Of a stretch of DNA of 64,000 bases, positions 19,801 through 34,800 are shown piece by piece. The translations under genes were made by a program, and so were the position numbers. Every line of letters starts with the position of its first letter. The first letter of the stretch is position 1. The DNA is taken from the NCBI GenBank assembly GCA_004026145.2, contig CP034980.1:6577897-6641896 (forward strand), written 5' to 3'. The notes beneath the pieces were generated by a model, which was given only the letters and a program-made list of their open reading frames with translations, was not told the DNA's origin and did not search any database. Source of the DNA: Takifugu bimaculatus. Its lineage: Eukaryota > Chordata > Actinopteri > Tetraodontiformes > Tetraodontidae.

Positions 19801-22785
19801 GTTGTTTTCAGCATAACAGCATCCACAAGTATTTCCAGTCCAAAGTCTCGGTGTCATAAATACATCTGGAAATTAGCAGTGGGATTTGAATTGTAGCTTC
19901 AAACTGCAAATGTGACAGATTATTACTGACAAAGCAGCATTCTAGCAACTGTGGAGCTGGACCAACATCAATATTTGTATAAATATCGCGTGAAAAAAGG
20001 GACAGCAATTAGTGTCAAAGTTATTTTAAACTGTGTAAAATACGTCTGTGGATATTATATTCAATGTCCAACGATATATTATTATGAATCTTACACACTT
20101 TGGAGGTTAAAGGTTGATGTAGGAGAAAACAGAGCAGAGAGAGAAAAATAACAGGACTAAGAAATCCGAGTGTTGGTATCAAGGCCCCAGACCGGCGAGT
20201 GGCTTCGACCGCCTCTCTTTCTCCTTGTCAAGGTCATACTTCTGACCTCTTCGCTTATTGATGTGACCTCTGACCCCTTCGGCGCTGACCGCCTCCAAAG
20301 CTGTCACTCACCTGTAACTGCGGCCCACCCGGACTGCACTTGGAGTCATGCTGACAGGGGTCGAAACCATGGAGACAAGGATCGATCACCTCCTCGCACA
20401 GGTCACCTGGTGACACAATGAAAATGTTAATACTTTAGCAATGCTGTTACTGTTGACTTTTTGTATTCGCGCTTAAACTAAAACTAAAATTGCTTTGTGA
20501 ACTAAAAATTGGAAAGATTTAAAGTCGTGATATGAGAATCAAAATTGAAAGTGTGAGGGTAGACTCTCACACCACGAGTTAGAGGGGCTGTTGAGAGGGG
20601 TCAAACACCTTCCCATTACTTGCCCTCATGCTCTAAACTACTGCTGCCGCTTCAAGTCCCACCCCGTCAGTCACTGCCAGGCTTCTGTTCAGGTGCTTTA
20701 GAGCTTTAATCCCAATTTTGTCCTTCCTAGTTTATTAATTTAGCTGTGGCACTTTTTAATTAACAAACACTCCTATGTAATTATTCAAAAATGAAAGGAT
20801 TAGCTTCATAAATTACTAATAGACTTTAATTTAAGTCAAAGACCAACTGAGGACCGGTTCCAATGAAGCCAAATGTCCAAAAATTTCTGTAACCCTTTAA
20901 GAGGAATTAATGATAACGACATTAGACAGCAATGTGGATCTACTGACTACACAAGCCTGTTAACTTATCAGAAGCATATTTGCGGAAAAGACAAGTCCTG
21001 GACTTTTGGACGCCGTCAAAAATGCGCTCAACAACAAGGAGTTTTCTGGAATGATGACCTAAAATCGAGCTTTCAAGCTTAAATTTCCCCCCGGTTGTTA
21101 AAAATGAAACACACGATGTGACAGTCCCGCTTGACAGTTATGAGGAAACCTGTGCGACCAGCAGAAGACCGTCCAGTTAATGTGACACCTGACGCTTCGC
21201 TGCACTGAGCGGTGGGGGGGTCAGAGCCAAAAGAAGCAGCTGTATTCCTGCGTGTAAGCATTCATGTGTGCGCATTTGCCGTATGCGGTGAGGCCGTTGG
21301 CAGCGCGAGACGCTGTTTGACGCCAAAAATGATAATGACATGGTGAGCGCCGGCGTGTATGTATTGACTGGGATCCAGTGTCAAAGGAGAGCAGCTGTGT
21401 GTGTTTTAGAGGACGGGAAAACTTAACTTCTCCGTCAGCAGTTTAGTTACAGTTTGTCGGACTCCAGCGAGCCAGAACGGCCCTCTGCTTTGCTGTTTCA
21501 GGCCTTGGATGGCTGTTTCTTTGCTCTTTGTCATTTTCCTGTTACCAGTTCTCTACCAATGCTGCTCTCTCTCTCTCTCTGCCTTTTTCTCCAAACTCCC
21601 ATAGGAGCAGTCTGAGGTCACTGCAGAGTGGCTGCCCATTACACAGCCACCATTCAAGCAACATGGAAAGTGTGTGTGTGCCTGCAGTGCTGCATGGACT
21701 TGATGACCCTACTTGTCTCTGAGGAGCAGAGACCAAGGCTTTGAAGAATAACAGCGCCGTGATCGATGGGGTTCACCTGTGTAGTTGGGTGGACAGACGC
21801 AGGTGTAGTTGTTGACCCCATCCACGCAGGTGGAGTTGTTCTCACAGTCGTTGTCCTCGCAGTCATCGGGGTTTGTCTCACAGCGCTGGCCCTCAAAACC
21901 TGGCGGGCACACGCAGCTACAGACACGCAGAGACATAAGACAGGAGGTTTATTATTAGATGCCGAATTCTTTGTGAGTAGAGTTCCTTTCACAATTTTAG
22001 GAAGGGGGCACCAGTTCTCTTCTTCACATTGTTAACGCAGACCTCTACTCAGGTAATGCTGCACACTGTATTCACGTGTCCTGTCCTCTTTTGTTTTTCT
22101 TTACACTTTTGAGCTTCAGCATTTCCATATTTAGAGGTTAAAAAAAGAGCATTTCATGCCTGACATTACAACTAAATGAAATTTTAATGTGCCTGTTCAA
22201 AGTTTAAACCATTATTCTCTCACATAAAAACTCACTGGCAATGTCCTCCGGCACTAAAGAAGAGGAGCAGGGGCATTTATTTATTCAGCGCATTGTTTTC
22301 CCAGCACTATTTTTCCTCTTTTTGGAGGGGGATGTATTATTAAAGGAGATGAAAAGTTCCTGGAGCTTCTAAAGTCAAACACTGAAAGAAACCGAACCCC
22401 CACTCAGAGCTCAGGAGAGAGAACCGAGCGCTTCTTTACTAGTTTGATGCCACTGTTGTTGGACTCTTATCAGACTGTTCCATTCATCCGCCTCCCTCCA
22501 GTCCCACTGATGACCGTCCTGCTCCCATCTCCACATTTATGCTACCGCCCTCGTTGCGCCAATCTTTGCATCGCAGTTGGGTGAGAGTAACTGTTTATAG
22601 GAGAACATCTGCACTCAAAGTACCAGCGACACCTTTAGGTAACCCCCCACCGGTGCCCCGAAACAGAACTTTGATAGATTAGACCGCAGCTGCAGAAGTA
22701 CAGCTGGCCCATGAAAACTTGGAGCAAGGTCATCAAAAACACCCAGGATAGGGAAAGTCATTTCAAGACTGGTAAGTAAGAAGTA

Positions 22786-22867
<82 letters not shown>

Positions 22868-25800
22868 CGTGCAGGCATGCATATATTTATTAGTGGCTGT
22901 ATCCTAAGAACTTCTCCTTCCTGTGCACCTTGTAAAACTTATACCGACTTTTTTTTGTTCCTGTTTGATTCTCTTTGTTCTCCTCTCGTTCTGGCTTTAA
23001 TCTAAAGTTGCTGCCTCACAGAAGTTTTCTCACGCCAACCCTTATCTCACCCCCCAAACACCGTATATGATACTCACTCGCTACCCCTCCGAAGCTAAAT
23101 CTTGCAATAGATGCATCCAGATGGTACAGAAGAGTGTATACTCTATGAATAATTCCCCTCCCTAAATTTATATCTAAAATGGACCAATCTTGGCCAATCT
23201 TTAGCTTCATGCTGTTTTTTTTAACTAGTCCTTCCCTCATCCATTCCCCATTGTCTCACCATGTTATTGCCAAATACATTAACTCGATTTAATGCTGCCT
23301 GAACGACGGAATTGCAGAGGTATTTTAACTGCAGTCGGCCAACCGAGGAGAGCTGCAGAGGCGCTCGCTATAGCTGACCGGCCGACGCATCTCCTGTGTA
23401 ATTCACCGTCTGCAGACTCGGACATTAATGTCCAATTATTGCCTCCAAAGAGGCAAAAGTGGGGAATAATAAAAGAGTCAAATGAAAGTTTTCCCGTTGA
23501 GTGTTCCCACGAGAAGCAAACAGACGATGGAAGGGAGGACGGGACAGACAGAGTCACAGAGTTCTCCTAATCAAATCCCCGTCCTGACATTTAAAATACA
23601 CACTTTGACAAATGGTTTTCTGCTGAAAAACGGAATTTAATTGGAGCTATTGAATATCCCAAACTGATTACGTAACATGTTAAAATGTCAGAAGGATCTG
23701 GACTCCTGCTCTCTGCGTCTTTCTGTGACTCCCAGAGGACGCAAATATCTAAATCTGTGTTGGTATTAACATTAAGACAAGCTCTGCAAAGGGTAAGGAG
23801 ATGTGTAACAGCACGGCCATGCAGGAAGTTAAAGGCCAGATGCACATCAGAGGGAAGGGAGGAGCGAATCTGGTTAAGATATTTACGACAATTGTCTCAA
23901 TCATGTTGCTCGTATATCAGGAGGCTGACAGGAAAAAAGGTTTTTCACCACCCTTGGACTGACACTGATGACCCTTCCAGGAACAATGACTCTCACTCAT
24001 GCTCGCATGAAACGCCGCGTTATATAAGCAGAACCTTCTATAAAAACTGCCTCCTTAGCCTGGCAACTAGATTCACAAACTACGCACCAATTCATATTTA
24101 TAGCAGTTTTCTCCTTTTATAAATGCTCTGCACTCATATTCAAGTCTTCGTCCTCTCAGCGTTCAACACTAAAGGTGCGAGGGTAAAGGCTGATATGCTG
24201 TACCAGCGTCTCACTTCACTCCCTCAAGTATTGCTACAGATACTCTTGACCCCCGAACGTCTCCTATGGGGCAACTTTGCTGGCAGAAGTCAAACTGTGA
24301 TTGCGTTGGGCAGTTCCCAGGTGTGAATGTGTTAAGCTGCTACGGAAAACTGAAACTGGGGGTCCTGGAATAACGAGTCGCCCTGAACGGGATGTCAACC
24401 TTCCTCTGTGAGCCCGTTTCTCAAAAAAAATGTTTTAAATGTTGGCGTGCCCATTATTACACAGAATTAACTATCTTTAACCTTCATTTTCAGCCTTTTT
24501 TTAATAGCGTGTCATGAAAACACAAAACTTTGCACTTTAATCCTACTTTCTGGGGATGCTTTTATTAGGGTTGAGAGCCTAAAATGTTGATAACAATTAA
24601 CCCACATCAGCACAAAGACATTTCTGTCACTGAAACTGTTGTTATTGTTTTGCGAATGATAAGAATTTTCACCTGAAGTGGTCTTCGTGTCCCGGCTGAA
24701 TGTGGCAGGTCCCCCCATTGGAGCAGGGCAAACTAATGCAGGCATTGATTGGGATTTCACAGTTCTGACCCTGCAGGAGAGATGAGGACAAAGCAAAATT
24801 AAAGGAATGAATAATTAAATAGGTTCGAAACTTCAGAGATCATTTTACTCTGCAAACACAGACACTGATGCCATCAAATCTTTGGTTACGTGAGAGGCAA
24901 TTTCAAGCTGGAAACAATGGACACACACCTTCAGACAGGACTTTCTAGGGTGTTCGGTTACTATGACTCTAATGTGGATTGTTTCCTTCAGATTGCAAAT
25001 TAAATGAGGTGACATCCGGCTGGTACACCGTTACACATCTTTGGAGCTCCGGATACCGCTAGTTGGGCTGATTATGACACAAATGGCGGGGGTGATTTTA
25101 CTTTGACATTCTAATTAGGAAAAATGTCAAACAATGGAATGATAATCTTAAACTCTGACATTGTCAAAGTTGGCCATGTATGCTATAATTATAGATGTTT
25201 TTGCAGTTCTGCTCATGAAACACAATCATATTTTACTGCCCATTTTCTAATCTGTTGTTAGAAAATTAGCATTTGGCATTTTGCAGTTGTAGTAGCCCTT
25301 TTCCTGGAGGCTGGACTGAGAGAGAAAGAGAGAAAGAAATCAGTTTTGGATGGTTAGTCTGAAAATACAAGGATGTCTTAACTAACCACTTTACTATCCT
25401 GCTGAATTTTCACAATTGTTCTTTCTCCAGCTAAAACCCAATTATCAGCTAACAAATGCATATTCATACGTGTATTAGGGGCACAGCCGACAGCTGGTTC
25501 ATTTCTCTCCTCAACAGAACCTTTTTTTCTCTAAAAATGCACATTTCAAAACTGATTAAGTCCTGCAGTTTGGTTTCTAACCACGAACCCTTCAGAAGCC
25601 AGCTCAGCCACTTCCTGAGCAGGTTTTCTTTTCACTCATCTCTCACACCATCCTCTTTATTTTCCTTTTCACTATAGCCATTTGTTGTTTTTTTCACTTC
25701 CTAATACACACTGATTTTCAATATCCTTTCATCCCATTTGTTTCCCTTTTCTCCTCCAGTTTATGTTTCCAGTCTTTTACTCTGCGCAGATGTTTTAATT

Positions 25801-28800
25801 GAAAGCAAGATCAAGGCTTTTGTTCGACTGTAACAGACCGAAGGTTAAGTACACACGAGTGGGTGTTGTAACACATGCACGCACACACTGCAGCAACTCC
25901 CACAAACATTTGAACCTACTGAACCGCTCCGCAAACTGCTCGGTGGATCCACGGTTTGTCTCTGCTGGTAGATTTGCGCTTGATGTTGAGCTCTTCATCA
26001 TTATTGCAACATCTGTCTTAATCGGTCAATACTGCTGGTGCAACTAGCTGCAACCAGCGTTTCTATATTGATTTACACGTAGATACTTTATGAATGCAGG
26101 GCGGAAACCAAGCCAGAAACACCACATGCATATGCACGGCTAGCTATCTATAGGTCACATGTCACCTCTGCAGGAAATTTGGCAGGAAGATGAGATAATC
26201 ACCTTGAATCCATATGGACAAATGCAGTGGTAGGATCCAGTAGCATCTGAGACACAGGTGCCGTTGTTCTGGCACGGTGTTCCCAGGCACGGTGCACACT
26301 TGGACATTAGACTGATGTCTGCTGGACCTGAACAAGGCAGAGGAAAAACGGTTGAGGAACACGAGGAGAATGATGGAAAGTTGCTCGCACAGACTGCAAA
26401 GAGGGGATTTGAACAGTCCACGCACGTTTTAGGGCTAAAAGCAGCCGTGCTGAAGGCTCAGTATTCAATTTTCAAAGGTATAAAATGTTACACTTTCATT
26501 CCTAGAATAAGAATTCCTGATATGCAAGAACCTGCTGCTTTAAAATGTTTCTCTTATTGATATCATTCTTCAATAGTCCTGTGTAGGAAGATGGTAAAGT
26601 AGCGAGATGTAAAGGAGATGTGTAAGTAAAAGGCGATGTCTAATGAGGCTCATCTCTCCAGCAGCATCGGCACCATTAACATAGACAACAGGAGGAATGT
26701 GCAGCAGAATCAGTGATTTTTTTTGTTTTATAGTGATCACTGATGTGTCTACTTTAATTCACTATCAGTGCAACAAAACCCCATAAATCTACAAAAATAA
26801 AAAGTCTGGGTGGATTCAGTGGTTTCCTAGACAACGGCCAGACAGGGGAAGAATACATTTATGCTGTCAAAGTGTCAAAGTTTGTGATTTAAAGGGAAAT
26901 TAAACCAGACAATGCACAAAATAACACTATCAAAACCACGATGGAGCACTCAAATTTACAGCCGTCTTGATACTGTAGCCACTGACAAGCAATTTATTTG
27001 AATATGCAATGACTGGCAGCTCTTCTCTCCTCAAATACTAGCCTGGAGACTGCATAAAATCATCAGAGGGAGGTTCTGTAGAAGTGACTCCCTGTCAGAG
27101 TAATTGATTTTGGCATTGTAATATTGCCACACATTGTTTTAAACACCTTCCTCTTCACTAATCTGACAGAATCCAGGGGTTATGTCATTCACTGGCTCTG
27201 AAACTGCCTTGTTATAAATTCTCTGCAGAAATACTTGGACGCCCTGGAACAGGGAGCAGGACAAAGAGGAGAATGTGCACCTTTACACAGGAATTTGTTG
27301 AGTGGCGTTGTGAGCAGAAGTCTGTCAGCCATGTCAGGGGGTCCAGTGCAGCGAGCGATGCCTAAGAAACCAGGAAATTATAAAGATTTGCATGTCGGGA
27401 TCTGAAAACCAACTCGGAGGTGGTGTTTCCTTTCTTACCGGGCTCCTTAAAGCCGGCTTTGACCCACTGAGAGAGCCAGCGCATTTCACAGTTACAGTAG
27501 AGGGGGTTGGCGCCGAGAGCCCTGGAGAGACACACAAGTGTTGGGAGTGTGATTGGCAGCATCTAAGAGAGTCTCACACACACTGATAGACAGAACGCCT
27601 GGATAGGAGGGTGCTCACAGGTGGGACAGAGACGTGAGGTGGTTGAAAGCTCCTTCTGGGATGGTTGAAAGGTCATTACCATGAAGGGTCCTGGAGGGTA
27701 AAGAGAGACAGAGCCGGTAAACAATATGAATATTAAATGGTTGTTAAACACCAAAGTGGCCTTGTTGTAAATTAGGAGGTCACTTTCTGACCTACAGTCA
27801 AGATTAATATGCAGTAAATTGATGTGAGAGGTTCTTTACCATCCACTTTTCCTCAGTAAGAGGAACAAACATTTTTACCCCTCAATTTAGTCCATTTATT
27901 ACTGCGAGCACTTTCATTCTCACATGATTCATACTGCCACTGTTAACAGATTTAATTTTAGGACTGAACAAAAGAAAGTTTTATTTGCACATAAATTAGA
28001 AAGTACATCGAATTAATTTCTCAAAAAACAGAAAAAAAACCCCATAAATGAAACCGTATGTTTGTATTCATCACATCAGAAGTAAACTCTAAAACTGTTT
28101 AAATGCTAAATTATTTAAACTATTTGTGGTTCCCCAGCTGAAGAAATGCCATCATATTCACCCATATTGGAAAATAAATAAAATATTCATGGAAAAATAG
28201 TGCAAAATAAACAGAAAGCTTATTTTCATTGTTCTGCAATAAAGTCTGTCCTGATGCTGGAATTGAAAATATGAACTGACCAGTGCACGCGTGTGCATGT
28301 TTGTGTGTGCACATGTGTGTGTGTGTGTGTGTGTGGGCAGTGATGTGATGTATACAGCGTGGAAATGTGCCTTTCTGTTTTGTGCCTTTGGGTTTTCATG
28401 CAAGGTCTGTGTGTCTGTATGTGCGTCTGGAACTTTTGTCCCCGGGTCTGAAAGATTGTGTGTGTGTGTGTCTTTGTGTACACTCCTTTGTGTATTGTCT
28501 GGTGGATATGAGTTCACATTCCATTAAACCGAGGGCTGTAACAGGGGACAGATATCAAAGTGCCACTGGAAAAGTGTGTGTGGTTTGTTTCCTATTGAGG
28601 CTAGTGTGAACTGGGGTGCACGAGAGTGTACAAATGTGTGCTGCAACTTTACTTTTGTGTGCATCATTGACCGAGTGTGTTTGTGTGTCTATATTTGGTG
28701 GTCTAACAGCCCCTGCAAAGGACTGGCCCAGAGGGGGTTGTGGGTAATGAGGAAGTGACAGTGATGACTGCCTGGCAACCAGTTGCTATGCAAGAGGAGA

Positions 28801-31800
28801 GGGGGATCAGTCCCCATAGCAATATCAAATAAATGAAAGGAGGAAAGGAAGAGAAAAAAGCAAACTTTTCCAAGGTGAAATGCAGCAAAGAAAAAGAAGA
28901 AGTGAATTTTATGTGCGTATAACGTTGGATATTCCAGATATTCTACACTTGAACTTTAGATCAAGAGAATATGGGAAAGGACACACCAAAAAGTGTGATG
29001 GGAGCAGCCAACATCAACAGAGTTGTAATTTGCTGGATATTTTGGATAATTTGACACATCTGCATTAAAAGAACCTGACCTTCTGTTATGAGCTGAGTCT
29101 TTCAGTTCCAATATTCCAATATATAAATATATACAGTCGAGCTTGTGCGGCTACGATAGCTTGACTGGACCACATGATTAGTCACCCAAATATTCAAGCA
29201 GGGAGGAAGGTCAACTTGGAAAATCCAACTCAACCAAGTGGTTAAAAAACCCTTTAATAAATTACCATCTGGCCTTTTCCACTTCAGAACAAACAGTTAA
29301 TAAAACAGTTGTTTAATAGTAACTTGTAAAGGCTTGAAAGTGAGCTGACAGAGCATAAACTTAAACACCTCAATGTACAGTTCTTGCTTCTTTTGTAATG
29401 CACTTATGCTGATTTCATTCCAGTTTGAAGCCCAGCCAACACATCCAGGGCTCCTCCTCGGGTTCTGAACTGCAATTTGTATTATTTAATATAATCTTAT
29501 ATATGCACAGCCTGACAAATAATCCTGATTTCAGGGATAATCAGTCCAGTTTACCAACGTTTAGTCAGGCCAATAAATGGCTCGTTTTATTCAAATGCAC
29601 TCAGCCAGACTTTTATGGAAACATATGGAAAAGTGATCCGATTCCAGGGGTGACAGGATGGGAGAGGCATCCTTCTGTTACAAGGTAAGGAGACGTGAAG
29701 GGTGACTATGGCTCTGCTGTGATGAAATGTTCAGACTTCCTGGACTTCCTGAAGCGTTAACCTTTCACGCCAGCGAGCCAGGCCAGGAATTTAAATCCCA
29801 AAATGAATCAATGCAACGGTGCTGAACGAGAACAGAATGTAAAATCAATGACAATAACATGGGAACAAATGAAACAGATCAGCATCGTGAATCGGCCCGA
29901 TCTGTGATTATGCTACATCGGCGAATCGCTGATTAAAAAGTCAAAACTACGGGCAGTCAGGAGCAAAAGTTTCCATCAAATTTAGGCCATTTTAACTGGA
30001 ACCCGTGTGAATCTTCGGGCCGGAGCTCGCAGCTCTGCTCCGTTGTGAGTGTGCAGCGTATCTGCATGTGTTTGTGTGTCTGGATGCTCGTATCTGCGGA
30101 GCCAGACTGCAATATCGCGCGTGCGATCGCGTGGGCTTGTGAGACAGAGGGTGGACAGCCAGATGGATGAGTGAGAGAAACAGAGGCTGAAGGTCGATTT
30201 GTCAAACACAACACTGGGCGGAGGAACAGGGAGAGGGGAAGAGATAGAGGAGAGGATGAATGGATGAGACTGAAAGGAGCAAACAGGGGCAGCTAACAGC
30301 TCATAGCCGTGTTGATGTTCTTTGGACCTCAGAATCGACACCAAAGTGGTCGCGATCGAAAGAACCGCCCCCCCCCCAAACAACTGGTTTAAAATGACAG
30401 TTGTGACACAGAGAGAATGATTAAACCTTGATTTAGCTCAGAACTTTAACTAGCAGAGGGCAGCCCATGAATATTGGATCTGCTGCAGCTTTCTGGAGAT
30501 GAAGCGTGTTACTCACAGCAGGCGAAGTGCCTTGAGCCCGTCAAAGGCGTGAACCGGAATGCAGCGAATCTGGTTGTAACTCAAGATGCTGGAAAACAGA
30601 AAACCGATGTTTAGTGTTATTTCCATCAATAGCCCTTTAACTCATTTTTCTATTCACCAGTCAGGCTATATTTTAAAAGACTTCATAAAACTAGGGGCCA
30701 CTCGAGAGAGAGAGAGATCGTGAGATGATCAGTGGCGCGCACTGAATTGCCTAAAGTCTAGGCCAACCAAGAGAAAAAGCTATTACAAATCTGCCAGAAG
30801 CACTTGTAGTTTTTCAAATAAACAAGTTATATAAATTTTTCAGAGATAATGACAATGAAAATTGATTAGATGAGTGGAATAAAACTGAGAGCGATTAAAA
30901 AAAACACAACTATTGTGTTTACAAATCAGTTTAATTCTGATAATTCATGTTGAGGCTGGCCTTCATCACATTAAATAAACATGCAATGCTACTCAAAAAG
31001 ATATCCCAAAGGAATTTAAACCTAATGGGCACAGGAAGCATGCAAGAAAGTGAGCATTGATAATGTGTTGCATTAATGAGGATGTGGAAGTAAAAATCTC
31101 GGAGAGAAAGGAGCAACTTACAGCGTTGCCAGTTGGGTCATGTTGCTGAAAGTGAAGGGAGCCAGAGTGCTGATGCTGTTGTTGCTCAGGTCTCTGCGTA
31201 CATACAACCATATGGTAAATGCACAGACATGCACAACTTGATCCATCGCTACATGTAAGCCGTCCAAACAAGGACGCTGTGCAGGGCTTCTGCTCAAGGT
31301 TACGTGGGTGGTACGTACACCAGTGACAGCTGCTTCAGGCCTGAGAGCTCCTTGGGCACAGATGTCAGCATATTCCCCTCCAAGTAACTGCAAAGCGCAG
31401 AACTTTGTCACTCCGGGTGTGTTAGACAAACATACTGGGTGAAAAACAGCTTTGGTTTACTAATTTACCATGCCCTCCAGATTAGAGCTACGAGTAATCT
31501 CCCTTGTTTTTGTTCTAGTCTGTAGATTTACCCAGATGGCCGATCCACATGGGATGTGCCGCGCTTTTAAATTCCAACATACAATATTCACTTTCTGATC
31601 TTTATTCTGTAAATATGAGAGTCAAGCTGGCTAAAACACGCCCACATGCATATCGTCACACATCTCCGCTCCTCTCTCTCCTTCTCGGGTCATAACTAGG
31701 TCAGGCGGACAGTATGATGGAGGGTCTTCTCCGGCCTGATCAATACCTAATCACTGCTATTGATCCCCGCAGAGCATAGCTATTTCACAGCACCGGAGGT

Positions 31801-34800
31801 TTCTGCGTGTGCGCGTAATCTTTCATTTTCCCCTCCGAGTGAATTTGTTCATGCTTCCTTTTCATTTTCTGTTGATATTGCTCATCACTTTGTCTAATCT
31901 CTCGACAGTTTGACTCTCAGTAATTCCGTTTTAGGAACTGTAACACTTGATCCTGACTGCAGTTGCTTCATTGTGCATTAAACGGCTGGTTTTCTTGCAT
32001 GCGTTCCTCACAGCTCTGTGGTGTCCTTGGGAATGCCCTTGGGCAGAGAATGCAGCCCTCTGTTGCTGCATCGCACCACGCTGTCTGAGCACGTGCAGGC
32101 GTCAGGGCAACCAGATGCAGGAAGACAACCATTATCCTCCATGCCTAAAAGTGGGAAGATAGAGAGAAAGGGGGAGAATTAAAGGGGGAGGAAGGACAAG
32201 AAAATGAAGAGAATGAGACAGCTTAGGGCAAAAAGGAGAGGAAGAGGGATGGATGGAGATGGCCAATGAGCACATAGGCAGATCCACCCCGCACTCCGCC
32301 AAATCAAGTTAGCTTTGACTATTTACAGCTAACAGATGTCAACATGATGCTCAAAACTTACAGCCTACGTATAAGTGTATGTTAAGATTGGACCCTTGAC
32401 ACTCTTTTCCCACAAACACACACTCGAACAAGTTGGTCGATCACAGCTGCTGCTGCTGCCATTTCCTTTACCGACTGGCACACGTGGTTATTACCTTGTG
32501 ATGCTCTCGTAAGGAAACGTCCCAGATGCACAACAATCTGAGCTAACGTCATCATGAAGGATAATGACGGCCGAGCAGCGAGCCAAACATTATAGTGTAG
32601 CACTGTGTAGTGGCAGCAGAGGAGTTTAAATGCTCATCTTTGCTGCATTTGGTGCTCTTTTATCAGATGTAATTGAGTGTAATAGTGTACCCACTCAGGT
32701 TTGTTAAACGGTTGTCTCCCTTCTCTTCTCTTCTTTTTAACTTTGTAGTTTTCTAATTGGGCTAATGTCTGGAAGAAACGGGAGCTCATGAGCTGCTACT
32801 TATCTGCTGTGCAGCTCAAAGAGGTAACTAACGTCTAAATGTGCACTAAATATGTCCACATAAATTTGGTTTACTCCTCTTCAAGTTGCCTCTGACACCT
32901 TAACTGCAATGTGCTGAACAAAAAAATAGCTCCACTTTATGGACCTTGGTTGCGTACCCAGGTGGCTGTTTATGTTGTGATTGTTTACATTCATAAAAAT
33001 GGTTTAAGAAATGGACTTAAAGCATAGATCCAGAAAAAAAAAAACATACGGTCAACAATTGAACTCAACTAGACTGCGGCACTGAAAGGTCCCTGGATGT
33101 GCACATAACTGGAAAAAAATGGGAAAAAAGAGGTTTTAGAGTCAAAGTCTGGGTTTAAATCCAATTGAGATGCTGTGGCATGACCTTAAAAAGATTATTC
33201 ATGCTGAAAAACCCTCCAGCGCGGCTGAATTAAAACACTTCTGCAAAGAGGACTGGGTCAAAATTCCTTCACAGTGATGTGAAAGAGCCGCTGCCAGCTA
33301 TTACAAATGCCTGATTACAGCTGTTGCTGCCAAGGGTGACACTGGCAGTTATTAGGTTTCGGGGGCAATTACTTTTTTTCGAGGGTGATATAGGTTTGGA
33401 ATAACTCTTTACCTTCAGGTGAATGGATCCTGATCAGTCAGGCTTAAAGGTTCTTTGATGATTTGAAACATGTAAGTTTCACCAAAAACACAAGAAATCC
33501 ACAGGACACAAACTGAGCAGGTGTATGTGGAGTGTAAATATCAAAACCTGATAAGGTCTTGCTTGAGTTACTTGAGCCAAATGGTTGCAGCACAGTTACA
33601 GGAAATGAGAAAATTTTAATGAGCTCTGGAGAGAAGCAAAGACTTGGAAGGAGCGAAAAAAGAGATTATCGGAAGGCGTTTAAATTGTAACAGGGGAAAA
33701 GAAAGATGTAATAGAGAGCTGAGCCAGACCGAACTTTGTCTGCAGCGTCACATTTGGCAGCCAAGCTGACAGCACTAAGTTGCCATAGCGGCAGCAGCGG
33801 TCGTGGTGATGGCTACGTCATTTGAGAAACCGCGCAGTGATGTCATCTGCGGCTGCTGTTTGACACTCGCAGATCATCCCGTCCTCACCAGGACCCTGGT
33901 GAGGACGTGAATGTGTGTGACCTAAGACTGAGACGATGGGAGTTTTGGGATGGAGGTGTCTGGGATGCCTGCGAAAAAATTTGACAGGAGAAGCCGCGGA
34001 GCTGGATAGGCTGACTGGAGTCACGTCAGGTTTGAACCAAAACGCTTGATGTGGAGTGGCTAAAGATTTAGTTCTAATCTCAGTAAAACTTGGGTAAAGA
34101 CATCCCACTTCACCTAAAACCCTGCTGGGAAAAACAGAAGGGCTCTTCCTCTATATGTGGATGATGACATCATATATGATATTATGCATTCCTAAAAAAT
34201 TGTATTTGACTGTGAAAATTAAAAAAAAAAATCCTGGATATTTATGCTTTTTAGTCGTATATTTAGAGGGTGAAATAGCAACGTTTTGCTGAATAACAGC
34301 CACGTGAGGGTCACCGTCACATGTGAAGTCTGGGGTAGCCACGTCCTGGATGGGGATCTCCTTCAGGAAGGCTGGCTTCTGACAGCGAGGGTTTCCACTG
34401 ACCACCCGGGTCTTCTTCAGCCACTGACCCAGCCAGGCCAGGTGGCAGTCGCACACATACGGGTTGGACAGCAGGTTACTGTGAAAGACCGACACACAAG
34501 TCAAATGAGCTCTACGGCAACACAGTTAAGAGATGAACACAGATTTAGAACTTTCTTTGCTGTCACTTTTCAATCATTTTAAAACATGCAAACTTCTATT
34601 TACTGAACAATTTTATGAATGTCTTTGTTCTGATAAAAGCACATGCATGCTCTACAGCCGGCTCTATTTTGGCTTAGAAGCCTGCATAATTATGTGGATA
34701 TTAGGAAAGTCAAGAAGGAAGTGGCGAGAGAGAAAACAAACAATAAAGGTTATCAGCGGTTTTTATTCATTTGACAGAATACACAAGAGATGGTGAGCGG

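Noticed and set aside
28158..28517. His/Thr-rich minus-strand frames
   Set aside because: Translations of a GT/CA-rich low-complexity tract.
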